Assembly: GCF_014844075.1 (NCBI RefSeq) | Contig: NZ_CP062165.1 | Coordinates: 62,001 to 126,000 of the forward strand | Length of the DNA: 64,000 bases | From: Paenibacillus sp. JNUCC-31 | GTDB taxonomy: Bacteria; Bacillota; Bacilli; Paenibacillales; Paenibacillaceae | Direction of reading: 5' to 3' | In this document: positions 1 through 8,340 of the stretch, piece by piece | Layout: each line of letters begins with the position of its first letter | How positions within the stretch are numbered: the stretch's first letter is position 1 | The notes under the pieces: generated by a model | The model's database searches: none | What the model was told of the DNA's origin: nothing | The model's input: the letters and a program-made list of their open reading frames with translations, nothing else | Translations under genes and position numbers: made by a program

Positions 1-1
1 T

Positions 2-379
2 ATGATACTCCTCTTCAAACCCTTCTTTCAGGGTTAGAGTGGAAAATAGTGCAAGTGGGTGTAGAAGATTGTAAGCGATTAATCCCAGTTTTCTGTAAGA
101 AAATAGTTGTTTTGCTGTAGGACTAGCCAATCGCTCCAAAATGGTAATTGGTAAACACGTAATCATTCCTAAAGTTTTATCCCCCATTTTTGCCTCAAAA
201 GCATATTCATGACTGAAGCGATTGTTCTTATACTGCCATAGTCTTCTAAATGTAGAATCTAGGATGCCTTGTTTACTTGAACCCGCAAGGGTATAAGCCA
301 TATTGCCAACCGCCATTAAATTAAGTTTAGCTCCAACTAATGACTGCGAATGAGCTTTTACAATTGAAATATTTGTCAT
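2..379 (-). CDS. GNAT-family N-acetyltransferase, 5'-terminal part (runs off the window)
   Basis: An open minus-strand frame of 126 codons begins at an ATG at 379 and runs off the left edge. It starts MTNISIVKAHSQSLVGAKLN. A later stretch, SKQGILDSTFRRLWQYKNNR followed by FSHEYAFEAK and a MITCLPITILERLAS segment, resembles the beta-strand region of GNAT acetyltransferases. That family transfers an acetyl group from acetyl-CoA to an amine. An AGGAG lies about 14 bases before the ATG. The acetyl-CoA loop is outside the window, so the family call is a judgement from the N-terminal part only. A broken relative with the same CLPIT block lies at 46085-46265. Confidence 0.55.
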   Translation of the reverse strand, partial: MTNISIVKAHSQSLVGAKLNLMAVGNMAYTLAGSSKQGILDSTFRRLWQYKNNRFSHEYAFEAKMGDKTLGMITCLPITILERLASPTAKQLFSYRKLGLIAYNLLHPLALFSTLTLKEGFEEEYH

Positions 380-483
380 CTTGATCAAGACTCCTGTCGA
401 TTGGTTTTATTACTCAAGGAAAGAGGGATACTTCCAGTCTCAATTTTATATTACGGATATACCAGTCAATGTCCTGCATTGCT

Positions 484-1341
484 TCACAACATCAAGTAAC
501 TGATTGCAATCGAGTTCGGGCCTGTGTGTGAACCAATCACACAACCGCCCTCAATCACAACCACTTCCTTAAAATGTTTATGCTCTAACAAACGAGCTTG
601 AACCATATCAGTCATTTTCTCCGCAAGCGTTTGAGCGATAATCAAAATGTTTGGACAGATCTGATTCTTCTGACTCATAATTTTCTCTATCGTACCCTCC
701 AAAGCTTTTTCCATTCTGCCACGATATTTTTGTACAGAACGCACCTCCCCATCAAGAATGTTTAAAATTGGGCGCACTCTCAGTACATTAGCAATAAGAT
801 GTTGTATACTATTTACGCGACCTCCTTTATGTAGATAATCGAGCCTATCCACCAGTACTTCTATCTTAACCTTCTCTCTCACATTCTCTATATCCGCAGC
901 CACTTCCACAATAGTCCGACCCATTTCAATCGCACGTGCAGCACGAATTACTAACATCGCATAACTTGCTGATAGATGCAGTGAGTCAATGATATGAACA
1001 CGTCCGGTCGGAAGTTCTCTAGCAGCTATATGGGCATTATGATTGGTAGAAGATACTTTAGATGACATGCTGATATATAAAATATTTTTACCGGCTAGGA
1101 TCTCTTCATTAAAGACTCGATAAAAATCGGAGGGGGATGGAGCTGCTGTTTTCGGGATGCCCCCTTCTTCCTCGGTGCGACGATATAGCTCAGCTGGAGT
1201 TATTTCCAAATTATCTTTATAAGTCTGACGTCCCATTGTAACGTAAAGTGGGACAACACTTATGTTGTATTGTTTAATCCAATCACTCGGTAAATCTGAT
1301 GTGCTGTCGACTACTAATTTTATAGCATGGTCTACTTTCAT
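484..1341 (-). CDS. DegV family protein (fatty-acid-binding, FakB-like)
   Basis: The product of about 285 residues has the DegV signature near its N-terminus (KLVVDSTSDLP), then a TAAPSPSDF segment, and a C-terminal GGCVIGSHTGPNSIAI segment. DegV/FakB proteins bind a fatty acid and present it to the kinase FakA for phosphorylation, feeding phospholipid synthesis. No FakA gene is visible here. I chose the ATG at 1341 because AAAGGATG precedes it at good distance; in-frame ATGs at 1350 and 1368 are alternatives with poorly placed ribosome sites. The Asp23-family gene lies 100 bases upstream on the same strand, and that family often sits beside fatty-acid kinase genes, so joint expression is plausible. 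Confidence 0.85.
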   Translation of the reverse strand: MKVDHAIKLVVDSTSDLPSDWIKQYNISVVPLYVTMGRQTYKDNLEITPAELYRRTEEEGGIPKTAAPSPSDFYRVFNEEILAGKNILYISMSSKVSSTNHNAHIAARELPTGRVHIIDSLHLSASYAMLVIRAARAIEMGRTIVEVAADIENVREKVKIEVLVDRLDYLHKGGRVNSIQHLIANVLRVRPILNILDGEVRSVQKYRGRMEKALEGTIEKIMSQKNQICPNILIIAQTLAEKMTDMVQARLLEHKHFKEVVVIEGGCVIGSHTGPNSIAISYLML

Positions 1342-1443
1342 AATATTCATCCTTTCACTTTCATCCATATTCCTCTGTTATACTAATAAACCATTACGTA
1401 AACGATCATTTTAACCCCACTCTATATAGTGAAATCTAAAATC

Positions 1444-1791
1444 TCAATTAAAGGATAATCCCACAATAGTGACGTTAACGCGGGCAATAACTAAACCAGT
1501 GAAGTTTTCAACAGCTTCCCGAATATTTGACTGCAACTGCCGACCGACTTCTAGCATCATCAAACAATATTGAATAGTTACACGTACGTGAATATCTAAA
1601 CCTTTATCCGAATTCTTTATCTCAACTCCCTTTTGGGTGCTGCTTCCACCTATCCAATTTGTGATGTTAGTAATCATTCCGTTTGTTGATTCACATAAGA
1701 TACCACTAGTCTCATTCACTGATTTGAGAATGATTTTCGAAACAATTTGTTCTGAAACAGTAATCTTCCCCAATACATTTTGAATTAGCAT
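1444..1791 (-). CDS. Asp23/Gls24 family envelope stress protein
   Basis: This 115-residue protein starts MLIQNVLGKITVSEQIVSKI and has the alternating helix-strand pattern of Asp23/Gls24 proteins, ending in a VNVTIVGLSF strand. Family members are small cytosolic or membrane-associated proteins linked to cell-envelope stress; some (YloU type) are encoded with the fatty-acid kinase. It has no transmembrane segment. The next gene downstream is a DegV protein, fitting a lipid or envelope theme. A TATCAAATGATA motif at 1861-1872, upstream of this gene, also occurs within a large palindrome at 3588-3637. Confidence 0.75.
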   Translation of the reverse strand: MLIQNVLGKITVSEQIVSKIILKSVNETSGILCESTNGMITNITNWIGGSSTQKGVEIKNSDKGLDIHVRVTIQYCLMMLEVGRQLQSNIREAVENFTGLVIARVNVTIVGLSFN

Positions 1792-1860
1792 GTGCTACCC
1801 TACTTTCACTATAATTTCCGAAAATAAGTATCCACTAATCTGCTAAATAAAAATTATACT

Positions 1861-1886
1861 TATCAAATGATATTGATACATATCAA
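1861..1886. promoter_or_regulatory. AT-rich operator-like motif upstream of the Asp23 gene
   Basis: TATCAAATGATA is followed closely by TTGATACATATCAA, giving overlapping partial palindromes 70 bases before the Asp23 start. The ATCAAATGATA core recurs inside the 50-base palindrome at 3588-3637. A shared regulator, perhaps the TetR protein encoded at 1973-2542, is an inference. Confidence 0.3.
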
Positions 1887-1972
1887 AAATGAGCATGGAT
1901 CAACTTTATTTTGAAAGTTGATCGTATGCTTTTTGAGAAAATTTTATAAGCTAAATAAGTTCATACAATGAT

Positions 1973-2542
1973 CTAAAGCTTTTTAAAACCATGATAAAAT
2001 GTATTTACTAGCAAGTCAGCTGCCGAATTTTTAGCAATATTCCCCTCCGCCACCTGTTGCCAGGTAAGAAATAGCAGTGAATACAAAACATTAACAATCC
2101 AATTCTTGTCTACATCTTCACGAAAATGTCCCTTCTGCTGTAGCAAACCGATTGCATTCAGTAAAGGCTCCCTTAAAATTTGGTCCTCTTTCTCGATCTC
2201 TTTGTCGCTATTGACGGTAACGTCATGGTTTAGAAAATATATTTTGTCACCTAACGGTATTAACTCCTTAATTAACTCGGGTATATAAGCTTCGTAATTT
2301 TCCTCATCCATTTTTATATCTTGCATTGTCTCAGCAACAACTTCAATTGCGCGAAATCCTAAATGGATCATCAGTTGTTCCCTACTCTCAACATAACGAT
2401 GCAAAGTCGCAATACCAATACCTGCTGATTCGGCAATTTCATGCATTGAAGCACTTGGATTCTCAATCAAACATTTTGTTGCTTCATCCAAAATTGAATT
2501 TAAACGCAACTGTTTAATTGAAGTAAGTTCTTTTCTTTTCAT
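1973..2542 (-). CDS. TetR/AcrR family transcriptional regulator
   Basis: The protein has 189 residues. Residues 10-60 form a TetR-type DNA-binding domain with the helix-turn-helix stretch MHEIAESAGIGIATLHRYV. The rest is an all-helical ligand-binding domain. It lies downstream of, and on the same strand as, two SMR efflux genes, with 192 bases between. This arrangement resembles the Bacillus yvdSRT locus, so it probably represses the efflux pair in response to a cationic compound. That role is inferred from position. Confidence 0.85.
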   Translation of the reverse strand: MKRKELTSIKQLRLNSILDEATKCLIENPSASMHEIAESAGIGIATLHRYVESREQLMIHLGFRAIEVVAETMQDIKMDEENYEAYIPELIKELIPLGDKIYFLNHDVTVNSDKEIEKEDQILREPLLNAIGLLQQKGHFREDVDKNWIVNVLYSLLFLTWQQVAEGNIAKNSAADLLVNTFYHGFKKL

Positions 2543-2734
2543 AGTTACACCTCTTATTGAGTAATGCTACTTTATTCATAATCGTTCATTGATAATATAC
2601 ATATGGCAAGGTCTCAATCTCTTTTTGTTTATTGTTTTCCTATGGTTGAAGCGTAAACTTAAGTTTTTCTTCAGATCAAAAGTTGAAAATCATACACATT
2701 TAAAAGGGATCACGCCTTTGAAACCTCGATTTGC

Positions 2735-3049
2735 CTAGGATACTAACTTTAAACCAACGATACTTAAAATTATTCCGCCTACAAGAGCCAACTTTTTCAC
2801 ATTTTTAGGCTCTTTGAAAAGATACATCCCTAACAGTACACTCCCCGAGGCACCTATACCTGTCCAGATCCCATACCCAATACTGATTGGGATGTCTTTC
2901 AGGGACAACGAGAGAAATATAAAGCTCAGACCAAAGAACAAAGCAAAAGTTAATGTATGTTTTAACTTAGTAAATCCTTCAGATAATTTCAAGAATATAA
3001 CGCCACCTACTTCAAAAACACCTGCTAAGATTAAGAGAATCCAACTCAT
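2735..3049 (-). CDS. SMR family efflux protein, second subunit
   Basis: The 104-residue membrane protein has four predicted transmembrane helices. It begins MSWILLILAGVFEVGGVIFL, with the family's essential membrane-embedded glutamate at residue 13. SMR proteins are proton-coupled exporters of small cations; paired subunits usually form heterodimers. Its ATG comes one base after the stop codon of the upstream SMR gene, so the two are translationally linked. Known pairs of this type export guanidinium or quaternary ammonium compounds; the substrate cannot be told from sequence. Confidence 0.9.
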   Translation of the reverse strand: MSWILLILAGVFEVGGVIFLKLSEGFTKLKHTLTFALFFGLSFIFLSLSLKDIPISIGYGIWTGIGASGSVLLGMYLFKEPKNVKKLALVGGIILSIVGLKLVS

Positions 3050-3052
3050 ATT

Positions 3053-3394
3053 CTATACACCTGCTTCTTCTTTTGGTTGATTAGAAACTAATTTTAAGCC
3101 AATAATACAAAAAATTAATGTAAGGACTAAAAGAATTTTAAGTGCACTTACTTTATCTCCTAAAAATAGCATTCCGACAGTTGCAGTCCCGAAGGAGCCT
3201 AATCCTGTAAAAACTGCATAAGCTGTGGATACGGGTAAAATTTTTATTGATTTCGCAAAAAAGTAAAAGCTACCCACCATTAAAATAACGGTAGGAATTA
3301 CAATCTCAATTTTTGAAAATCCATCAGAAAATGATAAGCCTAAAGCCCAACCTATTTCTAGAACTCCCCCTAAGATAAGAAATAACCATGCCAT
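3053..3394 (-). CDS. SMR family efflux protein, first subunit
   Basis: The product has 113 residues and four hydrophobic helices. It begins MAWLFLILGGVLEIGWALGL, with the conserved glutamate at residue 13. It is the upstream partner of the SMR gene at 2735-3049; the two stop and start codons are one base apart, typical of YkkCD-like or YvdRS-like heterodimeric exporters. A clear GAGGAGAG ribosome site precedes the ATG. A TetR gene follows the pair. I looked for a guanidine-I (ykkC) riboswitch upstream and did not recognise one. Confidence 0.9.
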   Translation of the reverse strand: MAWLFLILGGVLEIGWALGLSFSDGFSKIEIVIPTVILMVGSFYFFAKSIKILPVSTAYAVFTGLGSFGTATVGMLFLGDKVSALKILLVLTLIFCIIGLKLVSNQPKEEAGV

Positions 3395-3906
3395 TTAAAT
3401 CTCTCCTCTTTGTCTTTAATAGAATTATTGGATAGTGCTGACTCTTCTAATACAAATTACAGCCATAAAATAAAGTTTAATAAATATCTCACATCAGTTC
3501 GTCACAATGAAATCAAAATGCTGATCTATAATGCTGGGGTAAATTTTATATTCATTTGTAAACCTTTCTTTTTTCAAAGAAAATGAAATATAATATAATC
3601 AAATGATAGTTAATCATATCATTTGATTATATTATATAAACATTACTGTATATTTGCAAATTTAATTATTTTGTAATAAAACAAAGGTTGTTTAGGAGCT
3701 GATTTAGAATAAGTCATGTTACTTAAATGAAGTTTTTTTATTTTCGAACCTCGAGCATGGTTGGTGGGCAAATGTTAATGTAATCCCTTTACACACAAGT
3801 TCATGGAATGAAAAATAATTGCTATAGCCATAAAAACTGCACTCCTACAATTTCATCGGATAAACGATGGGGGTTCTGATATTTATTCTCAGGGGTGCAT
3901 TTTGTA
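3395..3906. other. Intergenic region with a large palindrome, no gene seen
   Basis: This 512-base AT-rich gap lies between the SMR operon and the FAD monooxygenase gene, both on the minus strand. I see no coding stretch. It holds the palindrome listed separately at 3588-3637 and the presumed promoter of the SMR pair. Confidence 0.6.
3588..3637. promoter_or_regulatory. 50-base AT-rich palindrome (probable operator)
   Basis: A perfect 21-base inverted repeat, arms 3588-3608 and 3617-3637, surrounds the 8-base spacer GTTAATCA. The arms contain TCAAATGATA. It lacks a GC-rich stem, so it is unlikely to be a terminator. It is about 195 bases upstream of the SMR start and could be a TetR-type operator or part of a lost divergent promoter. 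Confidence 0.45.
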
Positions 3907-5070
3907 TTAATCCTCCCAATCAATTTTGTAATTTGGATCAATGGTAGAACCGCTAAACAAACCAATATCAAACCCATTACTGAAATCGAACCCTTTACTT
4001 ACATCAAATATTTCCAATGTATTCTGTATTGCATTTATACGATCTTTGCGATCTGCTTCTAAATAATATAAAGCATCGGTATAATGATGTTTCTTTAAAA
4101 GTTTTGCTAAGTACATTGCGTCCTCTAAGGCAACAGAGCATCCATATCCCGTGTTAGGGTTTATTGTATGTGCAGAATCTCCAATTACTACAACCCGTCC
4201 TTTAGACCAACTCGGAATAGGATCAACGCAATAAATTTGTTTAGGGATAATGTTAAATGATTTCTTGATAATCTCTGACAGAGCTCCATGTTCACCATAA
4301 CGTTGTAATAAATCTGATTTAATTTCATCAAGATTCTTAAATTCGAATTCCTCTTTTGGAATTTTTCTCTCTTGATATCCGGATGATTGCCAAGATAGGT
4401 TTAATTCATTAGTTGGGTGGCTTTTAGAAATTAAGAAGTTGGCATTTTCCGTAAAATAAAATAATTCATCTCCACTCATTAGGTTTTGTACTACTTCGTT
4501 ATCAATATCCTTTGAAGATGCAATTCCATACAACGCCCATGATTTTGCATAATCTAACATATGGTTAGGAAACATTTGGTTCCTTACTGTTGAATGTAAA
4601 CCATCGGCGCCAACCAACAAACTCCCCATTTCCTGATGACCGTCATCAAAACATGCCGTTACACTCGAAGCGTCCTGTGAGAAACTAGTGAGCTTTTTAC
4701 TGTAATGTATTTCAACGCCACTAGATTTAGCTTGACTCATCAAAATTTCTATAAGATCTGAACGTTGCATGTAGATGGATCTTTTACTGAAAGTCGAATG
4801 CTGCATTAAATTTATCGAGGCAATTTCCGTATTGTCAGTCGTTAAGAGTCTCATTCGATCAGCAGAGTGACTACTCTTTTTGATTTGTTCTTCTATCCCT
4901 AATTCTTTCATCACGTGAACACCACTTTTGTTAATGCGGAAACTAGATCCTTCAATTCGCTTGTAGGGATAGTTCTCGTAAACTGCACAATCAATTCCTG
5001 CCTTTTTCAAAAAAATTGCTAATGAAAGTCCACTAATTCCAGCGCCAATAATAATGATTTTTTGTCTCAT
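3907..5070 (-). CDS. FAD-dependent aromatic-type monooxygenase
   Basis: The 387-residue protein belongs to the PHBH-fold flavin monooxygenases (salicylate hydroxylase, TetX and relatives). The N-terminal dinucleotide motif is IIIIGAGISGLSLAIFLKKAG. The middle holds the DG motif LLVGADGLHSTVRNQ. Near residue 295 is the second FAD motif VVVIGDSAHTINPNTGYG. Such enzymes use NAD(P)H and oxygen to hydroxylate a substrate, which ranges from phenolics to tetracycline; the substrate is not predictable here. GGGGAGAG precedes the ATG. It stands alone, with gaps of 512 bases downstream and more than 1 kb upstream. Confidence 0.85.
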   Translation of the reverse strand: MRQKIIIIGAGISGLSLAIFLKKAGIDCAVYENYPYKRIEGSSFRINKSGVHVMKELGIEEQIKKSSHSADRMRLLTTDNTEIASINLMQHSTFSKRSIYMQRSDLIEILMSQAKSSGVEIHYSKKLTSFSQDASSVTACFDDGHQEMGSLLVGADGLHSTVRNQMFPNHMLDYAKSWALYGIASSKDIDNEVVQNLMSGDELFYFTENANFLISKSHPTNELNLSWQSSGYQERKIPKEEFEFKNLDEIKSDLLQRYGEHGALSEIIKKSFNIIPKQIYCVDPIPSWSKGRVVVIGDSAHTINPNTGYGCSVALEDAMYLAKLLKKHHYTDALYYLEADRKDRINAIQNTLEIFDVSKGFDFSNGFDIGLFSGSTIDPNYKIDWED

Positions 5071-5852
5071 AATCTCTCCCCCTAATATCTCATAATTGTC
5101 CTAACATGATCTAACCGGCGAAACGTTTTTGAAGAGATCTACCTTCATCCACAGGATCTCATAAAACACTAAATAAGTTTTGTTCATAAATTTCACAAGT
5201 AATTAAACTACAAGTTTGTCTAAATTTTTCGCTTTAAACATCACTTATAGACATCACAACCTTTCAAGTGATATTTTATTATATATTTTGATAGTATTGT
5301 ATATCAATTTATTCTCGAAATCAAATATACGTACTATTTTAGAAAATTGACTAGGAGTTAGGAAACTTAGGGATAAGGCCTCGGCTAAATTAATTGGACA
5401 GAACAAAAGGCCGATTCCTTTTTGAGGATCGGCCTAACAGAGAGATGGGAAAGACTCGAGTTACAACTGAATTAAAAGTTTAATTCAATTCCAATTGACA
5501 ACATCATAATAGCCCTTTTATTTAATTTTAAACCTTTAGTCGGTGAAATGTTATGTGTTTTAGATTGTAACCCCTTGTTATAAACTTTTTTTCTCTGAAT
5601 CTTCTTTTGTTGTCTCATTGTATAGTTGCTTCTCGCCAATTAAATGAAGATCCCCAATCAGCTCGTCCCTTAAAGAAGGGTGTCCACTTCGTATCTCAAT
5701 TATGGAGAAATCGTTTGAATGCAGGCTTTACAGCAAATAAACTTAGCCTTCTATACTCAACATAAACTTGGCTTTTCATTAAATGACCCTTCCTTTTACA
5801 AAAGGGTAACTTCCTAATTTATCTTATCAAGACAATCCACATATTGGAACTA
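5071..5852. other. Non-coding or fully decayed stretch
   Basis: No credible gene is visible on either strand. A hairpin-forming inverted repeat, AGGCCGAT with ATCGGCCT, lies near 5408-5435 without a following T-run. The rest is AT-rich sequence leading into dispersed-repeat material. Confidence 0.5.
5408..5435. terminator. Hairpin without clear T-run
   Basis: AGGCCGAT and ATCGGCCT form an 8-base stem around a short loop, about 340 bases upstream of the monooxygenase start. It may be the terminator of a lost gene. Confidence 0.3.
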
Positions 5853-6085
5853 ACCTACCCGTGAGCTTAATGAAACAGATAATATTCTAATCGAAATTGA
5901 TTACCATGTTCCCAATCTTTTCAGCAATGGAACTGAGTTCTTGCCTTCAGAAAGCGAATTGTACTTTTAGCTCGCCACATAAGTTCCGTCATGATAAGAT
6001 TTTGATAACAATCTAATCCGAAATGACACAATGTTCTTGTCCTTTTCGGCAAAGGAACCAAGTTCTTGTCCCTAACAATGACAAA
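5853..6085 (+). repeat. Degenerate dispersed repeat, long form
   Basis: It begins with CTACCCGTGAGCTTAATGAA, a variant of the CTGCCCGTTAGTTTAATGAA block seen at 9258, 14320, 15511, 38527, 40464 and 56481. Two GTTCTTG(T)CC-type blocks follow, ending in ACAATGACAAATCAGCACTAAG. The adjoining 6080-6280 resembles 40545-40745, so a longer unit is shared by these two places. Confidence 0.5.
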
Positions 6086-6297
6086 TCAGCACTAAGTGCG
6101 ATATCTGCCCCTTGATCCAAAATCACATTCAGCTTCCTCCCCTTTTCTTTGCTAAAGTGCTTGTTAACGAACTTGTTTTATCTATTTCAAATGGGATTAC
6201 AGTTCAAGTGGAAGTCTCTCCTAGCGTTGAAGCTGGTCTCTTATTCATAATCCAACCCGTAGTCTGTTAATCGCTCAAAAGAGGCTCACTTCTACAC

Positions 6298-6376
6298 TTA
6301 GATATTTATCTAATCGGAAATGGGAACAAGTTCGTGTCCATTTCGGCAATCGGAACAAGTTCGTGTCCTTCAACAG
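6298..6376 (+). repeat. Dispersed repeat, short form
   Basis: It contains TTAGATATTTATCTAATCGG, then two GTTCGTGTCC blocks separated by TTTCGGCAATCGG, ending at CTTCAACA. The GTTCGTGTCC spelling differs from the common GTTCTTGTCC, which suggests divergence or a local conversion event. Confidence 0.55.
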
Positions 6377-6507
6377 CTAGTTTCATTACGAAATTCCGCT
6401 TTTTTAATGCTTAGCAGCCTGTGTTTACCCTCAGAAACGCTGTTGCTTCATCGTGATGTGACAATTGTATAGTTTGTATTTGTCCCAATAAAACTTTACC
6501 TGAATAC

Positions 6508-6664
6508 TTAGATATGCACCTAATCGGCAATGGGACGATGTTCTTGTCCATTTCGGTAATCGGTACAAGTTCTTGTCCTTAGCTTGGGACAAGAACTTGT
6601 ACCGATAAAATAAAAAAGCCGCTAAAATAGCGACTTCAATGGGAATATGTTCTTGTCCCTCGAC
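6508..6664 (+). repeat. Dispersed repeat, near-complete copy with 20-base inverted repeat and hairpin
   Basis: This is one of the best copies. In order it has a TTAGATAT..ACCTAATCGG block, a GTTCTTGTCCATTTCGG block, a perfect 20-base inverted repeat (6559-6578 and 6587-6606) with an 8-base loop, a terminator-like hairpin at 6616-6636, and a closing GTTCTTGTCCCTCGACA. Read on the minus strand the hairpin is followed by TTTTTTATTTTA, typical of an intrinsic terminator. A long open frame crosses it on the minus strand but reflects the repeat, not a gene. Confidence 0.8.
6610..6637 (-). terminator. Terminator-like hairpin inside dispersed repeat
   Basis: The stem AGTCGCTA/TAGCGGCT (minus strand) is followed by a run of T residues. 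It would stop minus-strand transcription. The same module occurs in the copies at 8461, 11664, 15746, 30650 and 40800. Confidence 0.55.
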
Positions 6665-6722
6665 ACAAAAATAGCGTCGACAGGAATCCCGCGACATGTT
6701 GTAGTGTCATCGTTTGGATTTT

Positions 6723-6755
6723 CAAAAGCAGCCGATCAATGTGATCGGCTGCTTA
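6723..6755 (-). terminator. Intrinsic terminator of the sigma/anti-sigma operon
   Basis: The stem AGCAGCCGATCA (6727-6738) and TGATCGGCTGCT (6741-6752) is followed, read leftward, by TTTTGAAAA. It lies 45 bases after the anti-sigma stop codon. The GCAGCCG(A/G)TC hairpin is itself repeated in the window, near 14340, 38547 and 48855. Confidence 0.75.
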
Positions 6756-6800
6756 CTTAATTCAAGGAACTTGTTACAAGTTTAGATGAACAAACAAACG

Positions 6801-7796
6801 TTATTTCTGATTGGAGATAATTGCTGCTGCAAAATTGCGTAAATCCTCATCATCAGCGGTTTTAGTGACTACTGCGTAACTCCGATAATTACCATCGGCT
6901 ACTTTCTTCGACCAATTTATAGACTTTTCACTTCCATTGAGATCCCGATAAAAATAAGCATCGACTCCTTTAATAGAGAGTATTGAGTCCGAGGAAGGTT
7001 TACTATCATAAAAAATTGGCATTACTGGTATATTTAATGATGCGTTAACCCTTATTTCTTTTTTCTGCTTGCTATAGAACCAACTCAAAAATTGAGGCTC
7101 CGTTCCGCTTGGTCCTATTGTATATTTGTATCTAGTTCCAGTCTGATCATCCGTAGCAAAATTCCATACTTTCTCCTTTGAACTAGTGCTCAAAATATCA
7201 TTTTGTAGTTCAGCCCGATTAAGACTCCACCCCATCCATTTGGATAGCGGAATATTGATTTCGACTCCACGTTCCAGTAAATAATCATTCATTCGTTCAG
7301 GAGAATCGAACTCAAGAGGTTTAACAACCATAGAATAATGAGATCCATTCTGTGGCAAAACTTCACCCTTCTGTTCTTCATCCGCTTTTTTTCCAATAAA
7401 TACAGTCGCTTGTTCCCCATCTTTCAATGTCTCACGTATATCATCTAATATACTTATCTCCTCTACAGGCGGCGATGGTATATCTGTTGGTGCTATCTGA
7501 AATACTGTATCACCTGACTTATTATTAAGTGATAGTACATATTCGAAATAAGCTGCATAACCGGTTCCTCCAACCAGCACAAATACACAGAGCATCACAG
7601 CCACGCGAGTAGCCATGTTTTTCCGCACGCTTCTGCTATAGCGAGACCCTTCTCTCTCGTTAAGTAATCGGTTTATCACATTTGTTGTTACTTCACTACT
7701 CGAACGTACTGGAGAAGGGATATTGCGATATGCTGCCGAGAGCTCCTCCAAATAATTATCGTTCCGGTGATATAGACGTCCACGATTCTTGCCCAT
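6801..7796 (-). CDS. Putative membrane-anchored anti-sigma factor
   Basis: The protein has about 331 residues. The first 65 or so are cytosolic and hydrophilic. One transmembrane helix follows (VAVMLCVFVLVGGTGYAAYF), then a large extracytoplasmic domain of about 240 residues. It is co-transcribed with, and overlaps by about 40 bases, the ECF sigma gene upstream, the usual arrangement for a cognate anti-sigma factor that holds the sigma at the membrane until a signal arrives. The ATG at 7796 is chosen because GAGGAGGGGGAAG lies just before it. I do not recognise the extracellular domain, and no zinc-binding HxxxCxxC motif is evident, so it is not a ZAS-type anti-sigma. Confidence 0.75.
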   Translation of the reverse strand: MGKNRGRLYHRNDNYLEELSAAYRNIPSPVRSSSEVTTNVINRLLNEREGSRYSRSVRKNMATRVAVMLCVFVLVGGTGYAAYFEYVLSLNNKSGDTVFQIAPTDIPSPPVEEISILDDIRETLKDGEQATVFIGKKADEEQKGEVLPQNGSHYSMVVKPLEFDSPERMNDYLLERGVEINIPLSKWMGWSLNRAELQNDILSTSSKEKVWNFATDDQTGTRYKYTIGPSGTEPQFLSWFYSKQKKEIRVNASLNIPVMPIFYDSKPSSDSILSIKGVDAYFYRDLNGSEKSINWSKKVADGNYRSYAVVTKTADDEDLRNFAAAIISNQK

Positions 7797-8340
7797 AATC
7801 TTCCCCCTCCTCATGCACATAATTGCGTTGTATCTTATATCTCGTTCGCTCGAAACGTTTTCGCACTGTCGCTACCTTGCAGTCGAGGATCACTGAGATC
7901 TCTTCAAATGTCAACTCTTCAACGACGCGTAAAAGCATAATCTGTCTCTCTTCCATCGACAATCCTCGCAGCAGTTCATCTACTCTAAATGAGGTATCGT
8001 AGTCAGTTGTAACTGCTTCAAGACGGAACAGATGCAACCTGGACATTAAACCTTTACGCTTGCGGATTAAATTTAAGCAATGATTGTAGGCAATCTTATA
8101 CAACCACGAGGTAAATGAGACCTGTCGAGTATATTTATCTATATTCTTGATTACTTGCAAAAACACATCTTGAACGGCATCTTCTGCTTCCTCCCGATTC
8201 CGGATCAAATTGTAGACATAACGATACAAAGGAAGCTGATAGATTTCAATTACATGCCTAAGGGCATTCATGTTCCCAGCTTTAACCCTAATTATCCATT
8301 CTTCAATATTTTCAGCATTATTGCGTGTACTGTTTTCCAT
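7756..8340 (-). CDS. ECF-type RNA polymerase sigma factor
   Basis: The 194-residue protein has sigma region 2 (YVYNLIRNREEAEDAVQDVF, then SFTSWLYKIAYNHCLNLIRK) and sigma region 4 (LRVVEELTFEEISVILDCK, then VATVRKRFERTRYKIQ). ECF sigma factors redirect RNA polymerase to a small stress regulon and normally activate their own promoter. GGAGGACAT precedes the ATG. The 3' end overlaps the putative anti-sigma gene, implying translational coupling. The 5' end now abuts sequence derived from a dispersed repeat and the tail of the phosphatase reading frame, so its promoter region may have been altered. Confidence 0.9.
   Translation of the reverse strand: MENSTRNNAENIEEWIIRVKAGNMNALRHVIEIYQLPLYRYVYNLIRNREEAEDAVQDVFLQVIKNIDKYTRQVSFTSWLYKIAYNHCLNLIRKRKGLMSRLHLFRLEAVTTDYDTSFRVDELLRGLSMEERQIMLLRVVEELTFEEISVILDCKVATVRKRFERTRYKIQRNYVHEEGEDYGQESWTSISPER

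Noticed and set aside
3395..3660. ykkC-type guanidine riboswitch before the SMR pair
   Set aside because: I could not find the conserved riboswitch core on the minus strand; only the AT palindrome is evident.
6431..6697. 88-codon minus-strand reading frame
   Set aside because: It is the translation of the dispersed repeat; the same peptide appears at 30716-30988 and in the phosphatase tail, with no ribosome site or family resemblance.
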